DNA of 64,000 nucleotides from an uncultured Phascolarctobacterium sp. (GTDB taxonomy: Bacteria; Bacillota; Negativicutes; Acidaminococcales; Acidaminococcaceae): NCBI GenBank assembly GCA_900551745.1, contig URXA01000003.1, positions 62,001 through 126,000 of the forward strand, given 5' to 3'. Positions 1 to 8,958 of this stretch are shown piece by piece. Position numbers and translations under genes: made by a program. Every line of letters begins with the position of its first letter. The first letter of the stretch is position 1. Below the pieces are notes generated by a model. It did no database searches and had not been told where the DNA came from. It saw only the letters and a list, made by a program, of their open reading frames with translations.

Positions 1-191
1 CACTGGCGGAAAGTCTGGATTATTCACAAACCAATCAGATACGCGGCATTCAGCCACGTATCGAAAAAAAACATGCTGTACTGACATTACATGCCGAAGG
101 TATACCCAGTATCGAGATGCATCAAATCAAACAGCATATCCGCTGGTTTGCCAAAGTTTTCGGTGTCGAGCTCAGCGTGCAGCTGGGATAA
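1..191 (+). CDS. C-terminal end of a Ppx/GppA-like phosphatase (partial)
   Basis: The window opens inside an open frame (codons in phase with base 3) that ends at a TAA at 189-191. The visible 62 residues contain LAESLDYSQTNQIRGI and later EMHQIKQHIRWF. This resembles the end of the C-terminal HD-like domain of Ppx/GppA exopolyphosphatases, where a 'LADALD' helix is followed by strands and a last helix. Exopolyphosphatases hydrolyse terminal phosphates of polyphosphate or pppGpp. Only the tail is present, so no catalytic residue can be checked. The assignment rests on short-range resemblance; another HD-domain protein is possible. Confidence 0.5.
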   Translation, partial: LAESLDYSQTNQIRGIQPRIEKKHAVLTLHAEGIPSIEMHQIKQHIRWFAKVFGVELSVQLG

Positions 192-193
192 AA

Positions 194-240
194 AAATACC
201 TGTTATTTAAACATAATCAACGTTTAGATAACAGGTATTT
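194..240. terminator. Bidirectional terminator between convergent genes
   Basis: Thirteen-base arms (aaatacctgttat and ataacaggtattt) flank a loop, with A-rich sequence on the left and T-rich sequence on the right. It can therefore stop transcription from both the upstream + strand gene and the - strand peptidase operon. Confidence 0.8.
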
Positions 241-247
241 TTATTTT

Positions 248-1375
248 TTATTTTGCCGCAGCCTGCAGAATGCCGTAAACCATCAGCACACTGTTGTAAA
301 GATCTTCTTCCAGTATAAATTCATCTACCGTATGTACTTCACTCATACCAGTGCCTAAAATAACACAGGGCACACCGTAAGCATTAATAAAGTTTGCATC
401 ACTGCCGCCGCCAGTCACTGTAACATCCGGCGCAAAACCGTTTGCTTTGCAGGACTCCAGTGCCAGCGTCACAACGTCAGAATCATGATTCAGGTCAAAA
501 GGCTGGTACTTATGAATGATCTCCACATCCACCTTGCCGCCATTAGCAACAACGCCTGCAGTAACAGTATTAACCAGATAATCACGCTGAGCAGCCAGTT
601 TATCCAGATTACGGCTGCGGACGTCACTTTGGATCTCTACCAGATCAGGAACAATATTAGTAGCTAACCCGCCATGGATAACGCCGATATTACAAGTCGT
701 TTCTTCATCAATCCTGGCATATTTTTCAACGCCGGCTAAAGCCTTAGCTGCAACCAGAATCGCATTGATGCCTTTTTCAGGAGCGAGTCCGCCGTGGGCA
801 GTTTTTCCGTGCACTTTAAAATGTACCCTATCCTGTCCCGGAGCAGCCGTAACGATTTCTCCCGGATGGCCTTCACTGTCCAGGGCATAGCCAACGTCGG
901 CATGCAGCAGGCTCTTATCCAGACAGCGCGAACCATTAACGCCGCCTTCTTCAGCAATCGTGAATAAAACCTGGATATCACCGTGTTCAGCCTTTGTTTC
1001 CTGCAGCATCCGTACTGCTTCCAGAATAGCTACTACGCCGGATTTATCATCACTGCCTAAAATAGTAGTTCTATCTGACAGGATTTTACCGTCTTTTTTA
1101 ACGACTTTAATGCCTTCGCACGGCTCCACACAATCCATATGCGCTGTCAGCAGCACGCGTTTCGCTCCAGCTTTGTTCCCCGGCAACCATCCCCATAAAT
1201 TGCCGCATTCGCCGCCTAATTCTTTACCTGCATCATCTTCCTGTGTCACAAAACCCAGATCTTTCAGCTTCTGCTGCAGAAGTTCAAAAATCTGCCTTTC
1301 TTTAAGAGTATGACAGGGAACAGAAACCAATTCCACAAATTCATCAAAAATTCTTTCTTTGTTTGCTTCTGCCAT
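248..1375 (-). CDS. M20 family metallopeptidase, PepT-like
   Basis: A zinc-dependent M20/M25/M40 exopeptidase, probably a cytoplasmic tri- or dipeptide aminopeptidase of the 'peptidase T-like' group. The metal and catalytic motifs are visible. HMDCVEP (about residue 79) gives the first His and the Asp. GSDDKSG (about 109) gives the bridging Asp. AEEGG (about 142) gives the general base Glu and a metal Glu. The length of 375 aa is normal. I chose the ATG at 1375; a GTG (1384) and a TTG (1381) also lie just behind an AAAGG site and are possible starts. It is the last gene of a six-gene - strand run and ends at a strong terminator. The exact peptide substrate cannot be read from the sequence. 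Confidence 0.88.
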   Translation of the reverse strand: MAEANKERIFDEFVELVSVPCHTLKERQIFELLQQKLKDLGFVTQEDDAGKELGGECGNLWGWLPGNKAGAKRVLLTAHMDCVEPCEGIKVVKKDGKILSDRTTILGSDDKSGVVAILEAVRMLQETKAEHGDIQVLFTIAEEGGVNGSRCLDKSLLHADVGYALDSEGHPGEIVTAAPGQDRVHFKVHGKTAHGGLAPEKGINAILVAAKALAGVEKYARIDEETTCNIGVIHGGLATNIVPDLVEIQSDVRSRNLDKLAAQRDYLVNTVTAGVVANGGKVDVEIIHKYQPFDLNHDSDVVTLALESCKANGFAPDVTVTGGGSDANFINAYGVPCVILGTGMSEVHTVDEFILEEDLYNSVLMVYGILQAAAK

Positions 1376-1403
1376 TGTCAACACTACCTTTCAAAATTAT
1401 AAA

Positions 1404-1967
1404 TTACAGCCAGCCGGTATGTTCCAAAAGAATCTTCGTACCAATAATGATAAGTACACAGCCGCCTACTAACGTAGCTCTGCTGCCGATCCTTTCTCCT
1501 AACCTGAAGCCAGCCAAACCACCTACCATAGAAAAAATAAAAGTTACCAGGCCGATCAGCCCTGCCGCAGTCCAGATATCTACATCTAAAAAAGCAAAAC
1601 TCACACCAACCGCTAACGCGTCGATGCTGGTAGCTACAGCCAATGTCAGCATTTCCCTGATATTATAATGCTGCTTTAAATCACAGCTGTCAGCAGCATC
1701 AGACTCCCGCAGCATGTTGATTCCCAAATAGATCAACAGAATGAAAGCGATCCAATGGTCATAGGTTTCAATATAAGACCTGAACCTTATTGCACATAAA
1801 AACCCCACAACAGGCATCAGTGCCTGAAAAAAACCAAACCAGATGCCGAAACGCAAAGCTCCGCAAAAACGCGAAGCCGGAGCTAAAGCCAAGCTACCGC
1901 AGATGGAAACTGCAAAAGCATCCATCGCCAGACCTACGGCTAAAAGCAATAACTCTAGTAAACCCAA
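1404..1967 (-). CDS. mntP: Manganese efflux pump MntP
   Basis: A small inner-membrane protein of 187 aa, typical for MntP (YebN), which exports Mn(II). Six hydrophobic segments are visible. The two halves carry the family's repeated acidic signatures: MDAFAVSICGS near residue 16 and SIDALAVGVSFAF near 114, each with an Asp in a membrane helix. It lies 21 nt downstream of the YkvA gene and 19 nt upstream of the peptidase, so it is probably cotranscribed rather than having its own manganese riboswitch. No yybP-ykoY-like structure is apparent in the short spacer. Confidence 0.92.
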   Translation of the reverse strand: MGLLELLLLAVGLAMDAFAVSICGSLALAPASRFCGALRFGIWFGFFQALMPVVGFLCAIRFRSYIETYDHWIAFILLIYLGINMLRESDAADSCDLKQHYNIREMLTLAVATSIDALAVGVSFAFLDVDIWTAAGLIGLVTFIFSMVGGLAGFRLGERIGSRATLVGGCVLIIIGTKILLEHTGWL

Positions 1968-1988
1968 ATCTAACCCTCCACAACAAGT

Positions 1989-2405
1989 TTAATCTAATTC
2001 ACTGACAGCAGCAGTTCCAAAAATATCTTCAATAAAATGCTTGGATTTTTCTTTAACTTCTGCATCTACATATCCCTGGACCTGCAATAATGCATAAGTA
2101 ATCGCCACAAAATCATCACTATAACCTAAAACAGGCGTCAAATCGGGAATAAAATCCAAGGGCGCAATCAAATAGCCGATAGCCCCCGTAATAAGTGCTT
2201 TCTGTTTCAGCGGCACATCAGGCTTCTGTAAAACATACCACAGCTGCAGCACTTTATAAACTGCCCCCACACCAATTATTTTGGCATATTTACGCAGCTT
2301 TTCCTTAAAACTGTTCTCACTGTAATCCTGTTTATATTTCTGCAGTTCCTGTGCATTGATTTTAGAACTGTCAAAATTTTTCTCGTCATGCTTTTTATCT
2401 GTCAT
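1989..2405 (-). CDS. YkvA family (DUF1232) membrane protein
   Basis: A 138-residue protein whose middle contains the DUF1232 signature. A helix with LQLWYVLQKPDVPLKQKAL is followed by GAIGYLIAPLDFIPDLTPV and GYSDDFVAI. This is the 'YxxxPxDxIPDxxPxxGxxDD' pattern of YkvA-type proteins. The family is common in bacteria, membrane-associated, and without a settled biochemical function. The N-terminal 40 residues are charged and probably cytoplasmic. The ATG at 2405 has a GAGG ribosome site about nine bases upstream. It is cotranscribed with the exporter genes upstream (11-nt gap). Confidence 0.87.
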   Translation of the reverse strand: MTDKKHDEKNFDSSKINAQELQKYKQDYSENSFKEKLRKYAKIIGVGAVYKVLQLWYVLQKPDVPLKQKALITGAIGYLIAPLDFIPDLTPVLGYSDDFVAITYALLQVQGYVDAEVKEKSKHFIEDIFGTAAVSELD

Positions 2406-2416
2406 TTTCTATCGCC

Positions 2417-2884
2417 TCAGCAAACATCCTTACCATGATACTTGATTAAAAATCTTCTGTCTTTACGGATCTTCAGAACACGAAATAAACTGGAAACCAG
2501 CATCACGCCAACAGCTATAGCACACGAATCTGTTATTGCCGTCAGCAGAATCGACATACCGCCGTTATAATCATTGTTGATAACGGCAAACATCCCTTTA
2601 TAGATACCTAACCCTGGAACCAGCGGAATAATACCGGGAATGACAAAAACAGTTGCCGGCTGTTTAAAAATCCTTGCTGAAAGCTCACTTAAAAGCGCCA
2701 AAGCAAGCGTCCCGAAAAAGTTGGCATAAAACGAGCTGTAGCCCAGCTGATCACGCAGACTTATAAAAACCACCCAGCCAACCGCACCGATCAAACCATC
2801 AGTCAGTAAGATTTTTTTAGGTGACTGAAACAATACCGCAAAGGCCATTGTCGCAATAAAAGCAAAAATAAAGGAAGTGATCAT
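2417..2884 (-). CDS. Threonine/serine exporter, small subunit (YjjB/DUF3815-like)
   Basis: A hydrophobic protein of about 155 aa with four to five membrane segments. It corresponds to the C-terminal half of ThrE-type exporters, which occurs as a separate subunit in many bacteria. The central PGIIPLVPGLGIYKGM is characteristic. The favoured ATG at 2884 overlaps the stop codon of the large subunit (ATGA), a classic translational-coupling arrangement. An alternative ATG two codons upstream (2890) has a GGTGGG behind it. The pair probably exports threonine or serine, or a related small metabolite, by proton antiport; the substrate is inferred from the family only. Confidence 0.85.
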   Translation of the reverse strand: MITSFIFAFIATMAFAVLFQSPKKILLTDGLIGAVGWVVFISLRDQLGYSSFYANFFGTLALALLSELSARIFKQPATVFVIPGIIPLVPGLGIYKGMFAVINNDYNGGMSILLTAITDSCAIAVGVMLVSSLFRVLKIRKDRRFLIKYHGKDVC

Positions 2885-3672
2885 TTCCATAAATCCCACC
2901 CCCACAATACCCAGGCACGCAGCGCAAAGGCGATACCAATAGCAATAGAGGCAGCAAAGAGCAGAGCCTCTGCTATCCTCGCATTACCGGAAAGCAGGTC
3001 TCCTGCCATATAATCACGCAGCCCATTAGTAAAAGCCACACCAGGTACAAACGGCATCAAAGCACCAACAATGATTTTTTCCATCGTGCATTGCACGCTT
3101 ACAGCACAACAAATAAGAGCTACGACACCAATTGCCACACCAGCCAGCGCATTCTCCCAAAACGCACTGGGACGGTAGCCTGCAATCTGTTTCAAAACCA
3201 GCATGGCAATACCGCCAGTTATAAAAGCAGCAATAAAATCATGGCTATTGCCGCCCAGCATCGCCGAAAAAGAAGCCGACGCTATAGCAGAAGCCAGACA
3301 AACTTTCCATTTGCCATAAGGCACCTGCGCTTTCAGCTTTTCTTCCAGCCAGGCCATCGTTCCGCGATAGCTCATTGGCCAGCGCTCAAATTTATAAGAC
3401 ATATCATTCATTTCACTGATCATGCCTAAATTGGTGCTGCGATAACGAATTCGGCTGACACAGTTAAAACTGTCAACCTGTTCGTTACCCAAAATTATTA
3501 CCGTCGGGGTTACAAAAATATCAACTTCATAACCATTAGCAACACAAAAGCGGTTAATAGTATCCTCTACGCGATACGTTTCCGCACCGCTTTTGAGTAA
3601 AATTTTACCTACCATCAATGCTACTTTTAAGGTTTCGTCACGCGTCATTTTATTTTCATGCGCTTGTTCCAT
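2881..3672 (-). CDS. Threonine/serine exporter, large subunit (YjjP/DUF1212-like)
   Basis: A 263-residue protein matching the N-terminal half of ThrE. A soluble N-terminal domain contains LLKSGAETYRVEDTI and VTPTVIILG. It is followed by about five membrane helices, with PFVPGVAFTNGLRDYMAGD near residue 208. The split YjjP/YjjB form is standard outside actinobacteria. I prefer the ATG at 3672, which has GGGGA about seven bases upstream. The ATG at 3678 overlaps the upstream stop but leaves almost no spacing to that site. Gene order and coupling with the small subunit support a two-component exporter. Confidence 0.86.
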   Translation of the reverse strand: MEQAHENKMTRDETLKVALMVGKILLKSGAETYRVEDTINRFCVANGYEVDIFVTPTVIILGNEQVDSFNCVSRIRYRSTNLGMISEMNDMSYKFERWPMSYRGTMAWLEEKLKAQVPYGKWKVCLASAIASASFSAMLGGNSHDFIAAFITGGIAMLVLKQIAGYRPSAFWENALAGVAIGVVALICCAVSVQCTMEKIIVGALMPFVPGVAFTNGLRDYMAGDLLSGNARIAEALLFAASIAIGIAFALRAWVLWGWDLWK

Positions 3673-3674
3673 AA

Positions 3675-4370
3675 TCATTCCCCGTTAGTAAACAGCTGTG
3701 CAACTGCAGCCTTAAAACGATTTGCGCCTCCCATGGATGGATGCGGAACGCAAGCTACGCATTCAACTCCATAACGCTGCAGTGTCCCTGCTGATTTTTG
3801 ACCAATAGCAACTATTTTTAAAGTTGGCACTAAAGCCAACAGCATTTTTGCATATTCTATACCAGCATCCAGCTCCTCATTCGTAGGAGTTCGATTAGTA
3901 AGCAGATCATCTTTTTTATGCGGATGAAAAGGAAAAATATTCCATAAAATAGTATCAAAAGCTGACAATTCATGTCTTGCCAAAGTATTCCACATTACTG
4001 TCGCCGTAGGCTCATTAAAACCGCTTTGTTTTTGTGTATTTTTAAGCAGTTCACTTGCAGGGTTACTGGTTCTGCGGTAGTCCCATTCACCTAAAACTGT
4101 CTCAGGCTTTATATCAGGATGCAAACCCAGTAAAATTCGTTCGGAAGTCATCGCCATTCCCGAGAAATGGCCGCCCTGATAACCAAGACCTTCCGCAATA
4201 AATAAATAATGCGCCTTTTGACGCAGCTGCAAATATCTGGTCAAATTAGCCGCACGGATAACAGGAGCATCACTGCTTATATCACATTTGGGATCATAAT
4301 CACGCCAAGGATTGAAAACCAAAGGGCTTTGATATTCTTTTAATGCCTGCATGAAATTCTCAATTTTCAC
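3675..4370 (-). CDS. Uracil-DNA glycosylase superfamily protein
   Basis: A 231-residue UDG-fold protein, presumably removing uracil or another damaged base from DNA. Visible motifs are a substrate-pocket region AEGLGYQGGHFSGMAMTSER (about residues 59-78), MWNTLARHELS in the middle, and a C-terminal VPHPSMGGANRF. The last corresponds to the HPSP/HPS loop that inserts into DNA. There is no four-cysteine Fe-S cluster of the family 4 or 5 type. The start is a GTG at 4370 with GGAGG six bases upstream. It is the first gene of the - strand operon ending at 248, an odd partner for exporters. The precise family and substrate are not certain. Confidence 0.8.
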   Translation of the reverse strand: MKIENFMQALKEYQSPLVFNPWRDYDPKCDISSDAPVIRAANLTRYLQLRQKAHYLFIAEGLGYQGGHFSGMAMTSERILLGLHPDIKPETVLGEWDYRRTSNPASELLKNTQKQSGFNEPTATVMWNTLARHELSAFDTILWNIFPFHPHKKDDLLTNRTPTNEELDAGIEYAKMLLALVPTLKIVAIGQKSAGTLQRYGVECVACVPHPSMGGANRFKAAVAQLFTNGE

Positions 4371-4473
4371 ATTATCCCTCCGACGTTTATTATATCACAA
4401 AAAAATGTTAAGCATAGTGCTGCAGGCCGCAGATTTTTTGCAAAATACAGTATTGTAAATAAATAAATAGAAA

Positions 4474-4498
4474 AACGCCCGCAGCAAAAGCGGGCGTT
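4474..4498 (-). terminator. Terminator after the DcuC-like gene
   Basis: The perfect 9-bp GC-rich stem aacgcccgc/gcgggcgtt has a 7-base loop. Read on the - strand it is followed by TTTTC. Confidence 0.85.
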
Positions 4499-4509
4499 CC
4501 TTGCTAAAA

Positions 4510-5769
4510 TCAGAACAGCAGAATGACCATGCCTGCCAGCAAGGCCAGAGTAATACCCAAAGCATTACGTTTGCAAACTTCCATAGGATCGACACCGGCA
4601 ATACCGGCGCAGATAATGGTCGCACCTGCAATCGGAGACATTGTCCGTCCCAAGGTACCGCCCAAGGCAGCCATGGAACCCATATCAATGGCCTGCAATC
4701 CAAACTGTGCCGCATGCGGAGTAACAGCTTCATTAAAAGCTACAGTTGCAGCATCACCGGAACCAGAGATCATTGCCAGAATAAACGGGCCAAAGGTTGC
4801 AGCGATCTTAACGATGCCGGTAGATTCAAGCATCCAGTTGATCAGGGCTTTGACCAGCCCCAACGACTGCATTCCGGAAACGAAAACGCCAACAGAAATA
4901 ATGATACCAATAATATTGGCATAAGCATCACCCATACCATCAAAGAACGATTTCGTCAGTTTAGTAGGGTTACTGCGAGTCACAGCCAAGCTCAGCAAGG
5001 CGCCGATCAACATAGCCTGCGGCACGCCCATCTTCAGGATCGGGGCCATTCCGGTGGAGCCCACCAGCAAAATAATTACCGGCAGCAGCGGCATCAAAGC
5101 ATACAGCGGATTAATCTTTAAATCCTCAGCGACCGCATCGTTACCGCCTTCCGGCAGATAACCCTTATTTTCTTTCAAGAAAATAGCAAGGATCGTCAAT
5201 GTGGCTGCAGCGATAATAACACCGACGATATCAGCCATCATATGGTGAGTAATAACTTCGGTGATCTCAACATTAGACAATTTGGCAATAACGCCGTTAT
5301 GCACCAAACCAGGATTAAGCATACTGCCATAAGTCCCTGATTTAACAGCAGCTGCCGCCATCGCCGGATGGATACCGGCAGACATCAGAATAGGAATAAA
5401 AATAACTCCTACGGCAGCGCTGCAGCCTGCAGCGCTCGGAATTGCGATGTTAATGATAAAAGTCGCAATAGTAGCACCAGGTATGAGCATAAAGCCCATT
5501 TTTCTCAGTACTTTACCAATAGCAACAACCAGATGTTTATCACAACCGGTATATTTCATAACCATGGCAAAACCCATGCAGGAACACACAGAAGTAATAA
5601 GTCCGGCATTTGTCATACTTTTTGCAAATGCATCCAGGGCAGCCATCGGCTTACCAGCAATAACAGCCATCAAAATACCTGCGGCAATCAGCACCATTCT
5701 TGATTCATGTCTTTTTAACAGCAGATAAATGACGCCGATAACAATAATTGCACCAATAATTACCATCAT
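4510..5769 (-). CDS. dcuC: C4-dicarboxylate transporter, DcuC family
   Basis: A 419-residue integral membrane protein with about 12 hydrophobic segments and the DcuC/ion-transporter layout. Features include SAAGCSAAVGVIFIPILMSAG and NPGLVHNGVIAKLSN in the first half. GSGDAATVAFNEAVTPHA and GRTMSPIAGATI lie in the second half. DcuC carriers move succinate, fumarate or related dicarboxylates across the inner membrane under anaerobic conditions. Close members of the superfamily carry other anions, so the substrate is inferred. It appears monocistronic, with AGGAG six bases before the ATG and its own terminator. An imperfect palindrome (tgtatatgtataca, about 5838) upstream could be an operator, but that is weak. 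Confidence 0.82.
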   Translation of the reverse strand: MMVIIGAIIVIGVIYLLLKRHESRMVLIAAGILMAVIAGKPMAALDAFAKSMTNAGLITSVCSCMGFAMVMKYTGCDKHLVVAIGKVLRKMGFMLIPGATIATFIINIAIPSAAGCSAAVGVIFIPILMSAGIHPAMAAAAVKSGTYGSMLNPGLVHNGVIAKLSNVEITEVITHHMMADIVGVIIAAATLTILAIFLKENKGYLPEGGNDAVAEDLKINPLYALMPLLPVIILLVGSTGMAPILKMGVPQAMLIGALLSLAVTRSNPTKLTKSFFDGMGDAYANIIGIIISVGVFVSGMQSLGLVKALINWMLESTGIVKIAATFGPFILAMISGSGDAATVAFNEAVTPHAAQFGLQAIDMGSMAALGGTLGRTMSPIAGATIICAGIAGVDPMEVCKRNALGITLALLAGMVILLF

Positions 5770-5880
5770 AAATAACTCCTCCCCAAAAATTAATACAAGG
5801 TATTATAGCATTGCTGCAATGTAAAAATCCACTATTTATGTATATGTATACAAAATACATTCACTATGTATTGAATATTT

Positions 5881-7905
5881 TTATTGATTTTTAAGCTGAC
5901 GTTCGGAATATTCATGAATGATATAATTTGTCAGCGCATCTTCATATTCTGTAGCCGGCGCAGGATTATCCATCTGATCTTCAAAAGACAGGTCAGCGGA
6001 ATAATAGAATGCTTTTCCACCAAAATAGCCTAAAGCAAACGGCGTTTCAACACTTTCCAGTAAGTTGCGTCCCATAAAATCTTCTGGAGCTTTAAGACCT
6101 GCCAGATACAGTAAGGTTGGAGCCAAATCGATCTGAGAAGCATAATCTTTCGTCATTAGATTATTCAAAGGCCGTAAATTTTTAGATACGAAAAGCAACG
6201 GGATAGGGGCGATGCTTTTCCTGTCATCCTCATTAGTTACGATTTTTGTATATTCTCCACCTGAATGAGGGTTATGATCAGCTGTAATTATAAAGAGAGT
6301 CCTGGCATCCATCAAACCTTTAGCTTCGGCTTCCTCAAAAAAGTTTTTCAGCGTCTGATCGACCCAATACATACCGCGAATCGTTACCAGCTCGTGATCG
6401 CGTACTGCCGGCGGCATATCTTCCCAACTGATACCATAGTAAGGATACGGCTGATGCATATCCAGAGTTTTTGTTACCAGCAGCATTTTATCTTTACGCC
6501 CAGCTTCTAAAAGCCGCAGCGTTTCTTTGTACAACACGTCATTATGATAACCCCAGCCGCTGGCGCCGCTGTATCCCAGATCCTGCAGATATTCTTTGGC
6601 ATAATACTCCTGCATGCCAAACTGCTGCGGATATTCGCGCACTTCATTACTATAATACTGACTGGACGCATTCATAAAAATACCGCGCCAGCCTGCTTCC
6701 TGTACAGATCTGAACAGGGACCCCTGCTTTGCGCCGTTGATCTCTTCATCAAAAATCAGATGTGAACGAAAGGTCGCATTCAACCCCTGCGTTGTCGGGA
6801 TCGCTGAAGAATAGTAATTATCCAACCGGGGATATTTAGCCAGCAAGCTGTCTAAAAACGGCGTCGTTTCCTGCGGAATATTTTTATTATAAAAACCGAT
6901 ATAATCACGATGTACTGATTCCAAAACCAGCAATACAATTTTATCATATTGCGCTTCCAACGGCTGCAGCACCTGCTGCGTCCTCAAAACCCCCAGTTCT
7001 TTCAGCACACGTTCGTCTTTTGCTGTCAGAGGACGCTGCTCAATATGTCTGCGTCTGGCGATCTTATCTGTATCAAACAACATTTTGCTGGCAAAATTAA
7101 TATTGACAGGCGTTGTCAATAAATTACGATAATCGCTGCGGATCATTTCACTGGTTTCATCGCCCCAAACACAAACATATTCCGTCAAAATATATTTATT
7201 AACCTGCACCATTGACCAATATGAAAGATTCAAACCCAGAAAAAATACGGATGCGCACAACAGCGACCAGGCAAAATTCGGTTTACGTTTTTGAGGCTTC
7301 GTCACCCGGAACAACAATAACACAGCAGCAACAGCAAAACCGATCCCTGCAAGCTGTATCGCTGTCATACCTGATAAAACACCCTGAACAGCATAAATAT
7401 TTAAATTTTTGAACAAAACGCTTTCGACATGCATCGAAGTCTGCCAAAAATAAAACACATCAAAAATCATTGTCAGCGCAGTTATAAAATACACTGCAAA
7501 ATAAACTAACTTCATTAGCATAGAAGGCCATTTATGGTAACACATCGCTGCTAAAAGTACTAAAACAATATTATTATTTAGACCTGTAAGAATAGCCAAT
7601 ACCGTTAAAAAACCTTTATCAAGGCTCAACTGATTGACCATAAAGCCAGCAATCAGCAAATACAGCACACCGATAACAATCACTGGGAAATAACGTTTCG
7701 TACGGTCAGCAAGGCGATTTCTCCTGAAATACAATAAGCCCGCTACACCAGCTAAAAGCAGGTCCCGCAGGCAATTATTAACGACCGTCATCCACCATTC
7801 GTCTTCAGGAAACGGTACTATTTCAATATAAAATTGACGCGCAAAAAATGCTTCAGCCGCAAAAAGCAGCAAAAGAATCACCAAGATAATACTGCGCCTA
7901 TACAT
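5881..7905 (-). CDS. LtaS/phosphoglycerol transferase-like sulfatase-family membrane protein
   Basis: A 674-residue protein with five to six N-terminal membrane helices (to about residue 245) followed by an extracytoplasmic alkaline-phosphatase/sulfatase domain. Domain motifs seen are KIVLLVLESVHRDYIGFY (metal Glu), YYSSAIPTTQGLNATF (candidate nucleophile Thr) and LFIITADHNPHSGG (metal Asp-His). Lipoteichoic acid synthases and OpgB-type phosphoglycerol transferases share this plan and move phosphoglycerol from phosphatidylglycerol onto a glycan or glycolipid. In a diderm the likely acceptor is LPS or a periplasmic glycan; this is inference. It lies 18 nt after a diacylglycerol-kinase-like gene, which fits recycling of the diacylglycerol that such transfer releases. 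Confidence 0.82.
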   Translation of the reverse strand: MYRRSIILVILLLLFAAEAFFARQFYIEIVPFPEDEWWMTVVNNCLRDLLLAGVAGLLYFRRNRLADRTKRYFPVIVIGVLYLLIAGFMVNQLSLDKGFLTVLAILTGLNNNIVLVLLAAMCYHKWPSMLMKLVYFAVYFITALTMIFDVFYFWQTSMHVESVLFKNLNIYAVQGVLSGMTAIQLAGIGFAVAAVLLLFRVTKPQKRKPNFAWSLLCASVFFLGLNLSYWSMVQVNKYILTEYVCVWGDETSEMIRSDYRNLLTTPVNINFASKMLFDTDKIARRRHIEQRPLTAKDERVLKELGVLRTQQVLQPLEAQYDKIVLLVLESVHRDYIGFYNKNIPQETTPFLDSLLAKYPRLDNYYSSAIPTTQGLNATFRSHLIFDEEINGAKQGSLFRSVQEAGWRGIFMNASSQYYSNEVREYPQQFGMQEYYAKEYLQDLGYSGASGWGYHNDVLYKETLRLLEAGRKDKMLLVTKTLDMHQPYPYYGISWEDMPPAVRDHELVTIRGMYWVDQTLKNFFEEAEAKGLMDARTLFIITADHNPHSGGEYTKIVTNEDDRKSIAPIPLLFVSKNLRPLNNLMTKDYASQIDLAPTLLYLAGLKAPEDFMGRNLLESVETPFALGYFGGKAFYYSADLSFEDQMDNPAPATEYEDALTNYIIHEYSERQLKNQ

Positions 7906-7923
7906 ATTTTCACATCCGCTTAC

Positions 7924-8862
7924 TTATGCTAAAAAGTTGATTGGAACAGGATGCAGCTCTATCTGCAGCGGTGCTGAAGTAATAGCATCCCCATCAAGCT
8001 CAGCAGCGAAATCTTCCACATTACAACGAATTTCTATTTTCTGTGCGTGCCTGATAATGATACTTTTATCAAGCTGCAGCGCTTCCATCGCAATGACTGC
8101 CGCATAACGCATAAAGTCAGCCCTGGTATCACCGGTAAAAATAGCTACATGCAGCTGCGGCACACATAATGAAGCCCCATTGAACAAGCTGTAACGGCCT
8201 GCGTAATAACGGCTCTTACCAACGATTACAGACGAAGCCTCATACCATTCTTCCTCATCATCCAACCGCACCTGAAACTTATAGCGCCAGTTACTATAGA
8301 CAAATTCTTTCCGCATCATTTCTGTACCCTGCCAAACATAAGCCAGCTTTGACAGCAATTTCTTCTCCAGTTCAGATACGTTATCGACTACCAGAGAATC
8401 GAACCCGATCCCTGCTACAGTTAAAAAAATATGACCATTGGCTTTACCAAGCTGCACAGGTGAAACAATTCCTTTGCTAACGCGCTTGACCCATTTGGCT
8501 GGATCATTGCTCATTAAAAGTTCTTTTGCTACCAAATTAACTGTACCGGCAGGAAAAACACTGACATACGGCATCTGTTCCTGTTTGGCAAAAACATCGA
8601 TTATTGCACGCAAAGTGCCATCGCCACCTGCAACAATTATCCAGTCATATTTTTCCTGACAAATACGAACTGCCAGACCTTCAACCTGCTCGAAAGACTT
8701 AATTTCAACAATTTCCAAGCTTTTCGGATCAATGACCTGTTTCAATCTTTTTTTTACTTCATTCACCCTTGCCAGCATACTTGCAAACAACTGCTTGCCA
8801 GAGTTCCGATTATAAACGATCATTACTTTTTGAAAAGCTGCAATGTCGACACGATTCGGCAT
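7924..8862 (-). CDS. Diacylglycerol kinase-family lipid kinase
   Basis: A 312-residue soluble lipid kinase of the DgkB/YegS family. The N-terminal VMIVYNRNSGKQ and the nucleotide-binding GGDGTLRAIIDVF (about residues 79-91) are diagnostic. VFPAGTVNLVAKELL follows at the position of the usual 'GT.ND.AR' element, and AELDGDAI near the C-terminus matches the family's last motif. These enzymes phosphorylate diacylglycerol or related lipids. Its placement directly upstream of the LtaS-like gene suggests recycling of diacylglycerol from phosphoglycerol transfer (inference). The ATG has AGGAG eight bases upstream. Confidence 0.88.
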   Translation of the reverse strand: MPNRVDIAAFQKVMIVYNRNSGKQLFASMLARVNEVKKRLKQVIDPKSLEIVEIKSFEQVEGLAVRICQEKYDWIIVAGGDGTLRAIIDVFAKQEQMPYVSVFPAGTVNLVAKELLMSNDPAKWVKRVSKGIVSPVQLGKANGHIFLTVAGIGFDSLVVDNVSELEKKLLSKLAYVWQGTEMMRKEFVYSNWRYKFQVRLDDEEEWYEASSVIVGKSRYYAGRYSLFNGASLCVPQLHVAIFTGDTRADFMRYAAVIAMEALQLDKSIIIRHAQKIEIRCNVEDFAAELDGDAITSAPLQIELHPVPINFLA

Positions 8863-8958
8863 ATCATAATCTCCTATTTCATCAATCCAGCAAATACAAC
8901 TGGCCCTACTTCATCAATATAGCACAATCTACCCGAGATGACCAGCAGATACGAGCTG

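Noticed and set aside
5838..5876. Overlapping AT-rich inverted repeats upstream of dcuC
   Set aside because: Imperfect and low in complexity; cannot be told from chance in AT-rich DNA, so not called as an operator or terminator.
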